The position numbers and the translations under genes were made by a program. Shown in pieces: positions 35,068 to 43,273 of a stretch of DNA of 64,000 nucleotides (positions are counted from its first letter, which is position 1; each line of letters opens with the position of its first letter). Under the pieces are notes generated by a model. The model worked only from the letters and a program-made list of their open reading frames with translations, ran no database searches and was not told where the DNA came from. Source of the stretch: Pseudomonas sp. N40(2020) (lineage in GTDB: Bacteria; Pseudomonadota; Gammaproteobacteria; Pseudomonadales; Pseudomonadaceae); contig NZ_JACSZV010000004.1 in assembly GCF_014472415.1 (NCBI RefSeq), positions 1 through 64,000 on the forward strand, written 5' to 3'.

Positions 35068-35697
35068 GTGAGTCAATTTTTCCAGATTCATCCGGAAAAC
35101 CCGCAAGCGCGCCTGATCAAACAGGCAGTCGAGATCATCCGCAAGGGCGGGGTGGTGATTTATCCCACGGACTCTTCCTACGCCATTGGTTGCCAGATTG
35201 GCGACAAGACGGCCATTGAGCGCGTGCGGCGGCTGCGTCAGCTCGATGAGAAACACAACTTCGCGCTGATCTGCAGCGATCTGTCGCAACTGGGCAACTA
35301 CGCCAAGATCGACACCGGCACCTTCCGCATTCTCAAGGCGCACCTGCCAGGGCCGTACACCTTCATTCTCAATGCCACCCGTGAAGTGCCGCGGCTGCTC
35401 CTGCATCCGAAGAAGCGCACCATCGGCCTGCGTGTGCCGAGCCACCCGATTGCGTTGGCGCTGTTGGCCGAACTCGGCGAGCCGCTGATGAGCGTGACCC
35501 TGATCATGCCCAGCGACGAAGATCCACTGAGCGATCCGTACGAAATGCGCCAGTTGCTCGAACACCAAGTGGACTTGATCATCGACGGCGGTTTTGGCGG
35601 CATCAAGGCCTCCACCGTGATCGACCTGACCGGCGACGATCCGGAAGTGATCCGCGTCGGTTGCGGCGATCCTGCCCCGTTCATGGTCGAGGCCTGA
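35068..35697 (+). CDS. yciO: YciO-type threonylcarbamoyl-AMP synthase-like protein
   Basis: This 209-residue Sua5/YciO/YrdC protein has the dsRNA-binding-like fold motifs KGGVVIYPTDSSYAIGC, the KRxxxKxxxx-like site relaxed to RLRQLDEKHNFALIC, LPGPYTFIL and RVPSHPIA. The KxR/SxN set needed for full tRNA t6A synthesis is altered in YciO relative to YrdC, so activity may differ. GTG 35068 (after AGGTAG) starts the conserved domain VSQFFQIHPENP. It lies 13 bases after the PHP gene and ends directly at the scpA start (TGA then ATG). Confidence 0.92.
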   Translation: MSQFFQIHPENPQARLIKQAVEIIRKGGVVIYPTDSSYAIGCQIGDKTAIERVRRLRQLDEKHNFALICSDLSQLGNYAKIDTGTFRILKAHLPGPYTFILNATREVPRLLLHPKKRTIGLRVPSHPIALALLAELGEPLMSVTLIMPSDEDPLSDPYEMRQLLEHQVDLIIDGGFGGIKASTVIDLTGDDPEVIRVGCGDPAPFMVEA

Positions 35698-36519
35698 ATG
35701 TCCGCAGTAGAAACCGTTGTCGATCCGCAGGCCGGCGCCCAGCAGGAACTGCCGTTTGCCATGGTCTATGGCCAGGCGGTCATGGAAATGCCGTTGGACC
35801 TTTACATTCCACCGGATGCACTCGAGGTCTTCCTTGAAGCCTTCGAAGGCCCGCTCGACCTGCTGCTGTACCTGATCCGCAAACAGAACATCAACATCCT
35901 CGACATCCCGGTGGCGGAAATCACCCGCCAGTACATGGGTTATGTCGAGTTGATGCAGTCGGTGCGTCTGGAGCTGGCCGCGGAGTACCTGGTGATGGCC
36001 GCGATGCTGGCCGAGATCAAGTCGCGCATGCTGCTGCCACGGGCCGAAACCGTCGAAGACGAAGAAGACGACCCGCGCGCCGAACTGATCCGCCGCTTGC
36101 AGGAGTACGAACGCTTCAAGGCGGCCGCTGAAGGCATCGATGGTCTGAGCCGGGTGGGCCGCGACGTCGTGGTGCCCAAGCTCGACGCCCCGGAAGCCCG
36201 GGCGCGCAAGTTGTTGCCCGATGTGGCGCTGGAAGAAATCCTGATGTGCATGGCCGAGGTACTGCGCCGTGGCGACATGTTTGAAAGCCATCAGGTCAGC
36301 CGCGAGGCCCTGTCGACCCGCGAGCGCATGAGCGATGTGCTGGAACGGCTCAAGGGCGGCGGTTTTGTGCCGTTCGTCGAGCTGTTCACCGCCGAAGAAG
36401 GTCGTCTCGGTGTGGTAGTGACCTTTATGGCGATCCTTGAACTGGTCAAGGAATCCTTGGTCGAGCTGGTGCAGAATGAGCCGTTCGCCGCGATCCACGT
36501 GCGAGCCCGAGCCGAATAA
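35698..36519 (+). CDS. scpA: Segregation and condensation protein ScpA
   Basis: This 273-residue kleisin bridges SMC heads. It starts with an extra 35 residues, then the conserved FEGPLDLLLYLIRKQNINILDIPVAEIT and AAEYLVMAAMLAEIKSRMLLPR, with an acidic linker EDEEDDPRAEL and the C-terminal winged helix (FVPFVELFTAEEGRLGVVVTFMAILELVKE). Its ATG directly follows the yciO stop. It functions with ScpB from the next gene and an SMC-type ATPase encoded elsewhere in chromosome segregation. Confidence 0.96.
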   Translation: MSAVETVVDPQAGAQQELPFAMVYGQAVMEMPLDLYIPPDALEVFLEAFEGPLDLLLYLIRKQNINILDIPVAEITRQYMGYVELMQSVRLELAAEYLVMAAMLAEIKSRMLLPRAETVEDEEDDPRAELIRRLQEYERFKAAAEGIDGLSRVGRDVVVPKLDAPEARARKLLPDVALEEILMCMAEVLRRGDMFESHQVSREALSTRERMSDVLERLKGGGFVPFVELFTAEEGRLGVVVTFMAILELVKESLVELVQNEPFAAIHVRARAE

Positions 36520-36530
36520 CGAGTCGAAAC

Positions 36531-37502
36531 ATGAACCTGACTGAACCCCGCGAGCTGGCGTCCCTGCTTGAAGCCTTTCTGTTGGCCTCGGGAAAACCGC
36601 AATCCCTTGAGCGCCTCTACGAACTGTTCGAAGAGGGCGAGCGGCCAGAGCCGCCGGTCTTCAAGAAAGCCCTGGCATTGTTGGCCAAGTCCTGTGATGG
36701 GCGCGCGTTCGAGCTGAAGGAAGTCTCGTCCGGCTATCGCCTGCAGATTCGCGAGAAGTTTTCGCCGTGGGTTGGCCGCCTCTGGGAAGAACGCCCGCAG
36801 CGTTATTCCCGTGCCTTGCTGGAAACCATCGCGCTGATTGCCTATCGCCAGCCGATAACCCGAGGCGAGATCGAAGACGTTCGTGGTGTGGCAGTCAACA
36901 GCAACATCGTCAAAACCCTGATCGAGCGCGAGTGGATCCGCATCGTCGGTTACCGCGACGTGCCGGGCAAACCGGCGATGTTCGCCACCACCAAGGCGTT
37001 TCTCGATCACTTCAACCTGAAGAACCTTGAAGACCTGCCGCCGCTGGCCGAGTTGCGCGAGATGGAAGCCGACCCGGTGCTGGATTTCGACGATGCCCCG
37101 GTGCCGCAGAGTTTGCAGGAACTGGCCGACGCCAGCGCCGAGCCGGAAGAGGAGAAGGAGGAAACCAGTTTCCACACCTTGCTGCTGGAACTGGACAGCA
37201 TGGAGGAGGGGATCAAGACCGACTTCGACGATTTGCTGCGTGATGGTGCCGATGGCGACGTGCTGCCGACCGAGCCTGAGGTTGAAATTGTCGAGCCAGG
37301 CATTGAGATTGAACCTGAGACCGAGCCTGAAGCCGAACCTGAAGAGGACATTCTTGGTGTTGCCGAGGCCCGGGAAAAACTCTTGGCTGCCGTTGCTGCC
37401 CTGGAGCAGTCCGCACCAGAACCCGAACTGAGCGAAGAAGAAGCCGAAGCCCGCGCGCTGGCCGAAGCGATCGAAGCCGAACGCCGCGAGTTCGAGGACT
37501 GA
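36531..37502 (+). CDS. scpB: Segregation and condensation protein ScpB with long acidic tail
   Basis: This 323-residue protein has two winged helices within about residues 1-175 (ASLLEAFLLASGKPQSLERLYELF and RALLETIALIAYRQPITRGEIEDVRGV...). The core then ends and a Glu/Pro-rich low-complexity tail (about 190-323) runs to the stop, including several Glu-Pro-Glu repeats. E. coli-group organisms lack ScpB; Bacillus ScpB is about 195 residues, so the tail adds about 125. It should bind ScpA in the SMC complex. The gap from scpA is 11 bases. Confidence 0.95.
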   Translation: MNLTEPRELASLLEAFLLASGKPQSLERLYELFEEGERPEPPVFKKALALLAKSCDGRAFELKEVSSGYRLQIREKFSPWVGRLWEERPQRYSRALLETIALIAYRQPITRGEIEDVRGVAVNSNIVKTLIEREWIRIVGYRDVPGKPAMFATTKAFLDHFNLKNLEDLPPLAELREMEADPVLDFDDAPVPQSLQELADASAEPEEEKEETSFHTLLLELDSMEEGIKTDFDDLLRDGADGDVLPTEPEVEIVEPGIEIEPETEPEAEPEEDILGVAEAREKLLAAVAALEQSAPEPELSEEEAEARALAEAIEAERREFED

Positions 37503-37546
37503 GGCTCGCCGAAGGCTGCGATCTTTTGATCTTCACGGGAGACCCC

Positions 37547-37738
37547 ATGAGCTCGACTAAAGACCCCTGCATCAGCCTCTGCAAATTCACCGATGACATT
37601 TGCCTCGGCTGCGGGCGCAGCAAGCGCGAAATCAAAGCCTGGAAGAAACTCGACAAGGATGACAAACGCATCGTGCTGGCCGAAGCCGCGCTGCGCCTGA
37701 TCAAGCTTGGCGGCGCCGGTCGGCGGAAAAAGAAATAA
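37547..37738 (+). CDS. DUF1289 small Cys-rich protein
   Basis: This 63-residue basic protein has the DUF1289 Cys pattern CISLCKFTDDICLGCGR (C-x3-C-x6-C-x2-C), likely a zinc or iron-sulphur site, then REIKAWKKLDKDDK and a Lys/Arg-rich end. ATG 37547 has GGGAGA just ahead. A family B REP fragment (37508-37531) lies in its upstream gap after scpB. The function is unknown. Confidence 0.9.
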   Translation: MSSTKDPCISLCKFTDDICLGCGRSKREIKAWKKLDKDDKRIVLAEAALRLIKLGGAGRRKKK

Positions 37739-37881
37739 CTGTCGATCGATCAGCTAGTCTCTGATGCGCGATGGCCCACATCCGCGTATGATTCGCGACC
37801 CTTCGCCGATCCCTTCGGCAAAGCAAACAGTTTTCAATGCTTCAGGCGCCGCCTGAACAGACCACACCGGGAGGTGCCCAG

Positions 37882-39096
37882 ATGAGCGACATCATTCAGA
37901 AAGACGACCAGGAAATCGGCCCAGCAGGCGAAAAACTGCAGAAAGTCCTCGCCCGTATCGGCGTCGGCTCACGCCGCGACGTAGAAGCCTGGATCAGCCA
38001 AGGCCGGATCAAGGTCAATGGCAAAGACGCCACCCTCGGCCTGCGCGTCGACATGCACGACGCCATCACCATTGATGGCAAGGTGATCAAGCGTGAAGAA
38101 GCTGCCGAGTCGGTACGCCGCGTGATCATGTACAACAAACCCGATGGCGAGATCTGCACCCGTGACGACCCGGAAGGCCGTCCGACCGTGTTCGACAAGC
38201 TGCCACGTCCTAAAGAAGGACGCTGGATCAACATCGGTCGCCTCGACATCAACACCACCGGTCTGTTGATGTTCACCACCGACGGTGAACTGGCCAACCG
38301 CCTGATGCACCCGTCCTACGAGATGGACCGTGAATACGCCGTGCGTGTACGCGGTGAAGTCGATGACGAAATGATCGAGCGTCTGAAGGCCGGCGTTGTG
38401 CTGGAAGACGGCCCGGCCAAGTTCACCGACATCAAGCAGGCTCCGGGCGGCGAAGGTTTCAACCACTGGTATCACTGCGTGGTCATGGAAGGTCGTAACC
38501 GTGAGGTTCGTCGTCTGTGGGAGTCGCAAGGTCTCGTTGTCAGCCGTCTGAAGCGCGTGCGTTTCGGCCCGGTGTTCCTCAACTCCGACCTGCCGATGGG
38601 CCGCTGGCGCGAAATGAGCCAGTACGAAGTCGACATCCTCAGTGCTGAAGTCGGTCTGACGCCGGTAGCGATGCCACAACTGAACGCCAAGAGCAAAGAC
38701 AAGCTTGAGCGTATGCAGCGCAAATCGTCGCGGCCGATGGCCAAGACCGAGCGCGTGCGCACCCTGCGTCCAGCCGCTGGCGCGCCGACCGGCCCACGTC
38801 CAGGCCGCGAGCCGCAGATCGAAGGTGAGCGCCCGGGTCGCAAGCCTGCCGCGCGTCCGGATGGCGAGCGCGCTCCACGCGGCCGTACCGAGCGTGGCGA
38901 AGGCCGTGCACCTGCCGGTCGCGGTACACCGGTAGCGGATCGTCCTGCTGACACCAACAACAAGCGTCCGGCCAAACCGGCGCCGAAGCGTCCGGGCATC
39001 AAGCTTGTTGACGGTGACAAGCCGTCGGGGAATCGCCGTGGCGCACCGGCCGGTTCTGGCCAGCGTCCGGGGTTCGGTCGCAAGAAGCCTGAGTGA
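37882..39096 (+). CDS. rluB: 23S rRNA pseudouridine(2605) synthase RluB with basic tail
   Basis: This 404-residue enzyme modifies U2605 of 23S rRNA (E. coli numbering). It has an S4-like domain (KLQKVLARIGVGSRRDVEAWI), catalytic Asp in GRLDINTTGLLM, and RNREVRRLWESQG. A Lys/Arg/Pro/Gly-rich disordered tail (about 270-404) follows, common in pseudomonad RluB. ATG 37882 is preceded by GGGAGGTG. A strong terminator follows. Confidence 0.95.
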   Translation: MSDIIQKDDQEIGPAGEKLQKVLARIGVGSRRDVEAWISQGRIKVNGKDATLGLRVDMHDAITIDGKVIKREEAAESVRRVIMYNKPDGEICTRDDPEGRPTVFDKLPRPKEGRWINIGRLDINTTGLLMFTTDGELANRLMHPSYEMDREYAVRVRGEVDDEMIERLKAGVVLEDGPAKFTDIKQAPGGEGFNHWYHCVVMEGRNREVRRLWESQGLVVSRLKRVRFGPVFLNSDLPMGRWREMSQYEVDILSAEVGLTPVAMPQLNAKSKDKLERMQRKSSRPMAKTERVRTLRPAAGAPTGPRPGREPQIEGERPGRKPAARPDGERAPRGRTERGEGRAPAGRGTPVADRPADTNNKRPAKPAPKRPGIKLVDGDKPSGNRRGAPAGSGQRPGFGRKKPE

Positions 39097-39116
39097 TCGG
39101 ATTCAGTGACTGAATG

Positions 39117-39150
39117 AAAAAACGCCAACCGCAGGGTTGGCGTTTTTTTT
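39117..39150 (+). terminator. Rho-independent terminator after rluB
   Basis: AACGCCAACC and GGTTGGCGTT form the stem with flanking A and T runs, about 20 bases past the stop. Confidence 0.93.
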
Positions 39151-39477
39151 CGTCTGGCAAAAATATTTCCGCTCACTTGGAAACAAAACGCCCATCAGCC
39201 AGCGGATTGTCATCCAGCGCAAACCACCGTCAACGTGCAGACGTCTGACAGGAAATTCTGAAATGGAAATTTCACGTTACGCCTCGTAAAGAAATATTTA
39301 CGAAAACCACGCGAAAACCCAATGAATGACAACGTGCGCCGAAGCTGTAAGGAAAAACTGCCGGAGCTCGCCCAGCTGGGTGTTGTGCAAGGCTCTGGCA
39401 CGCTTGTTTCAGCTGCGCTGGAAGGGTGAGATGCGTCCCATGCCTGTCGTGCAGGTGCATAACAAGAAGGAGGCGCA

Positions 39478-39624
39478 ATGAACGCCGTGACTGATCTCCA
39501 CTTCTCACCGTGGGACGGTTTTCCCCTCGTCCCCGTCGATGACCTGCAAAGGTCTGACTCAATTTTTGCAGCCGCTCGAGCGTCTCGAGGCGGACACACG
39601 CAATCCCGGCAACCGACACGCTGA
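39478..39624 (+). CDS. Small ORF (48 codons), possible small protein or gene remnant
   Basis: ATG 39478 has an excellent AAGGAGG five bases ahead, so ribosomes should load here. The product begins MNAVTDLHFSPWDGFPLVPV and becomes Arg/Ser/Gln-rich near its end, which suggests that only the first half is protein-like. It lies upstream of the TACAAT site, so it would need another promoter. I do not recognise it; it may be the 5' remnant of a decayed gene. Confidence 0.4.
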   Translation: MNAVTDLHFSPWDGFPLVPVDDLQRSDSIFAAARASRGGHTQSRQPTR

Positions 39625-39792
39625 TCCAGCGGAGTCTGGCAGCAGGGGGTTAGCGGTGTACAATGCGCCGCGTTTTAACTGTGACCCTCTGCGTAATCGC
39701 GCAAATCTCAAGGCTACCCGCCTTGTTCACTCCGCCGCGCCACAAGCGTGTCGGGTTCGATTTCGTCACAGATAAAAACAAACAGGTGACGC

Positions 39793-39855
39793 ATGACCGT
39801 TGTAAAAAAGCTGAACTCCTGGTGCCTGCGCTGGGGTTTGATCGGGGCTGCTTGA
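39793..39855 (+). CDS. 20-residue leader-peptide-like ORF upstream of the permease
   Basis: ATG 39793 has CAGGTGAC upstream. The product contains LNSWCLRWGL, with two Trp in 20 residues, and stops 61 bases before the permease start. Two Trp ahead of a likely aromatic amino acid transporter would suit a regulatory leader peptide, but no attenuator pair of hairpins is obvious. Function is inferred. Confidence 0.4.
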   Translation: MTVVKKLNSWCLRWGLIGAA

Positions 39856-39915
39856 AATCGCAACCTTGCAGCAACGTCTACTGAACATCATCAAACCTTG
39901 CGTGAGACCTTTTTC

Positions 39916-41337
39916 ATGAGTGGACAACCCTCGCAATCAGGCGAGCTGAAACGCGGCCTGAAAAATCGCCATATTCAACTGATCGCCCTCGGTGGCGCGA
40001 TCGGTACCGGATTGTTCCTCGGCTCGGCCGGGGTGCTGAAATCCGCTGGCCCGTCGATGATCCTCGGCTACGCCATCTGCGGCTTCATCGCCTTCATGAT
40101 CATGCGCCAGCTCGGCGAAATGATTGTCGAAGAGCCGGTGGCCGGTTCCTTCAGTCATTTTGCGCACAAGTACTGGGGCGGCTTCGCCGGCTTTCTGTCG
40201 GGCTGGAACTGCTGGATTCTGTACATTCTGGTGGGCATGTCCGAGCTGACTGCGGTCGGCAAATACATTCATTACTGGGCGCCGGATATCCCGACCTGGG
40301 TTTCCGCCGCTGCATTCTTCGTGCTGATCAATGCGATCAACCTGGCCAACGTCAAAGTCTTCGGTGAAGCCGAATTCTGGTTCGCGATCATCAAGGTCGT
40401 GGCAATCGTCGGCATGATCGCGCTGGGTAGCTACCTGCTGGTCAGCGGCCATGGTGGCCCGCAGGCCTCGGTCAGCAACCTGTGGGCTCACGGCGGCTTC
40501 TTCCCCAACGGCGTCAGCGGCCTGGTGATGGCCATGGCGATCATCATGTTCTCCTTCGGCGGTCTGGAAATGCTCGGTTTCACCGCAGCCGAAGCCGACA
40601 AGCCGAAAACCGTGATCCCGAAAGCGATCAACCAGGTGATCTACCGGATCCTGATTTTCTACATCGGCGCCTTGGTTATCCTGCTGTCGCTGACCCCGTG
40701 GGACAGCCTGCTGGAAACCCTCAACGCGTCCGGCGACTCCTATAGCGGTAGCCCGTTCGTGCAAGTGTTCTCGATGCTTGGCAGCAACACCGCCGCACAC
40801 ATCCTCAATTTCGTGGTGCTGACCGCAGCGCTGTCGGTGTACAACAGCGGCACCTACTGCAACAGCCGTATGTTGCTGGGCATGGCCGAGCAGGGCGACG
40901 CGCCGAAAGGTCTGGCGAAGATCGACAAGCGCGGCGTGCCAGTGCGTTCGATCCTCGCTTCGGCGGCGGTGACGCTGGTGGCGGTGCTGCTCAACTATCT
41001 GATCCCGCAACACGCGCTGGAGTTGCTGATGTCGCTGGTAGTGGCGACCCTGGTGATCAACTGGGCGATGATCAGCTTCTCGCACTTCAAGTTCCGCCAG
41101 CACATGAACAAGACCAAGCAGACGCCGCTGTTCAAGGCCCTGTGGTATCCGTACGGCAACTACATTTGCCTGGCATTCGTAGCGTTCATCCTTGGTGTGA
41201 TGCTGCTGATCCCAGGCATCCAGATCTCGGTCTACGCGATTCCGGTGTGGGTTGTGTTCATGTGGGGCTGCTACGTGATCAAAAACAAGCGTGGTGCGCA
41301 GCAGGCGTTGCACGCGGCGGGTTCGGCGGCGAAGTAA
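39916..41337 (+). CDS. aroP: Aromatic amino acid permease, AroP/PheP type
   Basis: This 473-residue APC/AAT-family symporter has 12 predicted helices. The signature is RHIQLIALGGAIGTGLFLGSAGVLKSAGPS, then LGEMIVEEPVAGSFSHFAHKYWGGFAGFLSGWNCW and FGGLEMLGFTAAEADKPK. The pattern fits AroP-like importers of Phe, Tyr and Trp, but related permeases take other amino acids. ATG 39916 is chosen over the upstream TTG at 39898 because similarity begins at MSGQPSQSGELKRGLKNRH. A terminator follows. It is about 9 kb from the phh genes, which break down the same kind of substrate. Confidence 0.88.
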   Translation: MSGQPSQSGELKRGLKNRHIQLIALGGAIGTGLFLGSAGVLKSAGPSMILGYAICGFIAFMIMRQLGEMIVEEPVAGSFSHFAHKYWGGFAGFLSGWNCWILYILVGMSELTAVGKYIHYWAPDIPTWVSAAAFFVLINAINLANVKVFGEAEFWFAIIKVVAIVGMIALGSYLLVSGHGGPQASVSNLWAHGGFFPNGVSGLVMAMAIIMFSFGGLEMLGFTAAEADKPKTVIPKAINQVIYRILIFYIGALVILLSLTPWDSLLETLNASGDSYSGSPFVQVFSMLGSNTAAHILNFVVLTAALSVYNSGTYCNSRMLLGMAEQGDAPKGLAKIDKRGVPVRSILASAAVTLVAVLLNYLIPQHALELLMSLVVATLVINWAMISFSHFKFRQHMNKTKQTPLFKALWYPYGNYICLAFVAFILGVMLLIPGIQISVYAIPVWVVFMWGCYVIKNKRGAQQALHAAGSAAK

Positions 41338-41351
41338 GCCAACCGCAAAAA

Positions 41352-41383
41352 CAACAAACCCGGCCAAGTGCCGGGTTTTTTGT
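41352..41383. terminator. Terminator after the permease, shared with the SHMT-like gene
   Basis: AACCCGGC and GCCGGGTT pair around CAAGT with flanking A and T runs. It lies between two convergent genes. Confidence 0.9.
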
Positions 41384-41391
41384 GTTCGCCG

Positions 41392-42741
41392 TTATACGTA
41401 ATCGGCGATGGGATAGGCCTTGCACAACGCTTCGACCTGAGAACGGAATTGCTCCTGTAACGAGGGCTCCAGTGTGTACTCCAGCTCGCCGAGCGGCGTC
41501 ACCTTGTCGAGGATCTGGCAGATCAAATCGACGACTTCACGGCATCCCTTGCCGTCGATGTGACGTTGCGCCATCGAACCGGTGCCGATGCGCAACCCGC
41601 TGGTAATGAGGGCAGGTCGGGTCTCGCCGGGAACACGATGTTTGTTGACGATGATCCCGCAGCGCTCCAGCGCCGACTCGGCAATGGCACCAGTAATGCC
41701 GCCACGCAAGCGAATCAGCACGGTGTGGTTTTCACTGCGCCCGCCCACTACTTCGTAATCATGGGCGTGAAACGCACTGACGAGTTCATCTGCCGCGCTG
41801 CGAATCCGCCCCATATACGCGTCGAACTCTGCAGACATTGCGTAGCCCAGCGCGGCAGCCTTGGCCGCGATCATGTTGACGGCTGGCGCGCCCTGCATTT
41901 GTGGAAACACCGCTTGATCGAGGGCGCGACGGAAGGTTATCCGCAAGCCGGGAACCTTGGTGTTCGCGTCACGACCCGAGAGGATCAACCCGCCGCGAGG
42001 TCCCGCCAGTTGCTTGTGTGTGCAGGTCGTCGTGATGTGTGCGACGTCGATCGGGCTGGGATGCCGGCCCGTGGCAACCAGTCCGGCGATATGCGAAATG
42101 TCAGCGAGCAGAATGGCCCCGGCTTCATCGGCAATTTCGCGAAAGCGCTCGAAATCCACGGCCCGCGAATACGCTGTTGCGCCGCACATGATGATGCGCG
42201 GGCGGTGAGCAAGGGCCAGTCTGCGCACATTGTCGTAGTCGATGACACCCTCTGAAGTCGTCCCGTACTGAATCGCTTTGTAGTAGGCGCCCGAGAAGGC
42301 TTTTGAGCTGCCGTGGGTGAGATCCCCGCCGTGTTCAACGGCCATTCCCAGCAGGGTATCGCCCGGCTCGAGCAAAGCAGTAAGCACCTGGTAAGTGGCG
42401 TTCGATGCCGAGTGTGATTGGACGTTTGCGTACTGGGCGCCGAACAGCTCCCGAGCTCTGCGGATGGCCAGCGACTCGACCAGATCGACGTTCTCGCACC
42501 CTGTGTTATAGCGCCTGCCGGGCATGCCCTCGGCCGTCACGTTGACCAGCGCTGACGCGGATGCCACCAAAGTACGAGGCTTGACTGCGCAGGAGGAAGA
42601 GACCAGTGACAATGTTTGGTGTTGGCGTGCGACTTCAGCGTCGAGGATCGCCGCCAGTTCGGCATCTTCCGTTCGAAGTTCCGCCAGGCCTCGTTGCATT
42701 AGGTAAGCCTGGTTTACAAGCGGTTCGGTAGTGACTGCCAT
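41392..42741 (-). CDS. SHMT-like PLP enzyme with altered active site
   Basis: This 449-residue fold-type I PLP enzyme aligns by eye along the whole serine hydroxymethyltransferase fold: PGRRYNTGCENVDLVESLAI, ANVQSHSASNATY, DISHIAGLVA and TTTCTHKQLAGPRGG with the PLP lysine at about 243. Several catalytic positions differ. The usual LxASEN motif reads LVSSSC, so the active-site Glu is Ser50; the second Tyr of RYYGG is Asn79; and the second His of HGGHLTHG is Asp140. A tetrahydrofolate-dependent SHMT role is therefore doubtful. SHMT-like threonine transaldolases and alpha-methylserine enzymes are alternatives. AAGGA stands before ATG. It is divergent from the regulator-transporter pair. The function is open. 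Confidence 0.85.
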   Translation of the reverse strand: MAVTTEPLVNQAYLMQRGLAELRTEDAELAAILDAEVARQHQTLSLVSSSCAVKPRTLVASASALVNVTAEGMPGRRYNTGCENVDLVESLAIRRARELFGAQYANVQSHSASNATYQVLTALLEPGDTLLGMAVEHGGDLTHGSSKAFSGAYYKAIQYGTTSEGVIDYDNVRRLALAHRPRIIMCGATAYSRAVDFERFREIADEAGAILLADISHIAGLVATGRHPSPIDVAHITTTCTHKQLAGPRGGLILSGRDANTKVPGLRITFRRALDQAVFPQMQGAPAVNMIAAKAAALGYAMSAEFDAYMGRIRSAADELVSAFHAHDYEVVGGRSENHTVLIRLRGGITGAIAESALERCGIIVNKHRVPGETRPALITSGLRIGTGSMAQRHIDGKGCREVVDLICQILDKVTPLGELEYTLEPSLQEQFRSQVEALCKAYPIADYV

Positions 42742-42955
42742 GATTGCTATTCCTTCCCTGGTTTCGCGTGTTTGCGTACGTCCGTGTTGGCTGAGCGCTA
42801 TACAGTTGGATTCCGTGTTTTGGCGTCAGTACGCGCAAACTTATCCCTGTATGAATAACCCGTTTCCATGGCCGCCGTTTGTTGGTGGAGGAGCGGGTTG
42901 CTCGACGCATCATAGATTTTTCACTGGGGAACGCCAGAAAAATTAATCAAAAAAA

Positions 42956-42984
42956 TGAACATTGTTCAAAGAAAATGATTCTTT
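42956..42984. promoter_or_regulatory. Paired palindromes, candidate operator
   Basis: TGAACATTGTTCA (42956-42968) is a perfect 6-1-6 palindrome. AAAGAA-AATGA-TTCTTT (42968-42984) abuts it as a second inverted repeat. They lie between divergent genes next to an XRE-type regulator, so an operator role is reasonable but unproven. Confidence 0.45.
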
Positions 42985-43157
42985 TTGTCCGGTAGGTGGG
43001 TGTAGAACTGCAGGTCGGGAGCTTGGGCGCTCCAAGCCTCGGGGGGAGGCCAAGTGAATTAACGAGTCATTACAGATTGCGAAGTGATCCTGCGAAGCTG
43101 CACCATGCGCTGTTTTTCAGATGACTTTTTGTACCGAAACCAAGGATGGAGAATGCT

Positions 43158-43211
43158 ATGATCTCTCGCGGCTCTAACACCAGTACAACTATCTGCATAG
43201 TTTGCCTGTGA
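43158..43211 (+). CDS. 17-residue leader- or precursor-like ORF
   Basis: ATG 43158 has GGATGGAGA about 6 bases ahead. The product is MISRGSNTSTTICIVCL, rich in Thr/Ser/Ile/Cys at its end. It stops 62 bases before the XRE regulator. A second short frame (43105-43161) ends by overlapping this start as ATGA. It may be an attenuation peptide, a small peptide precursor, or chance. Confidence 0.3.
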   Translation: MISRGSNTSTTICIVCL

Positions 43212-43273
43212 CCACTGAATGATCACTCGTGGCGTGTTTCCAATTGCCTTTATAAAAAGATGGTAAGCATTTT

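Larger units (their letters stand above)
39151..39915 (+). other. Long non-coding leader before the permease, with small ORFs and a promoter-like site
   Basis: No normal-sized gene fits. It holds a Shine-Dalgarno-preceded 48-codon ORF at 39478, a TACAAT -10-like site at 39659-39664, and a 20-codon ORF at 39793. The permease start follows at 39916 with only a weak ribosome site. Confidence 0.6.
42742..43273. other. AT-rich divergent control region of the SHMT-like and regulator genes
   Basis: No gene above 40 codons is supported. It contains the palindromes at 42956-42984, a GCTTGG-GCGCT-CCAAGC hairpin near 43030-43046, and a possible leader peptide at 43158. Base composition drops sharply between about 42930 and 42990. 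Confidence 0.55.

Noticed and set aside
42851..42946. 31-codon ORF with Pro/Gly-rich start (MNNPFPWPPFVGGG) as a peptide precursor
   Set aside because: No Shine-Dalgarno sequence is present and it lies in the probable leader of the SHMT-like gene on the opposite strand. No maturation enzyme of a RiPP pathway is nearby.
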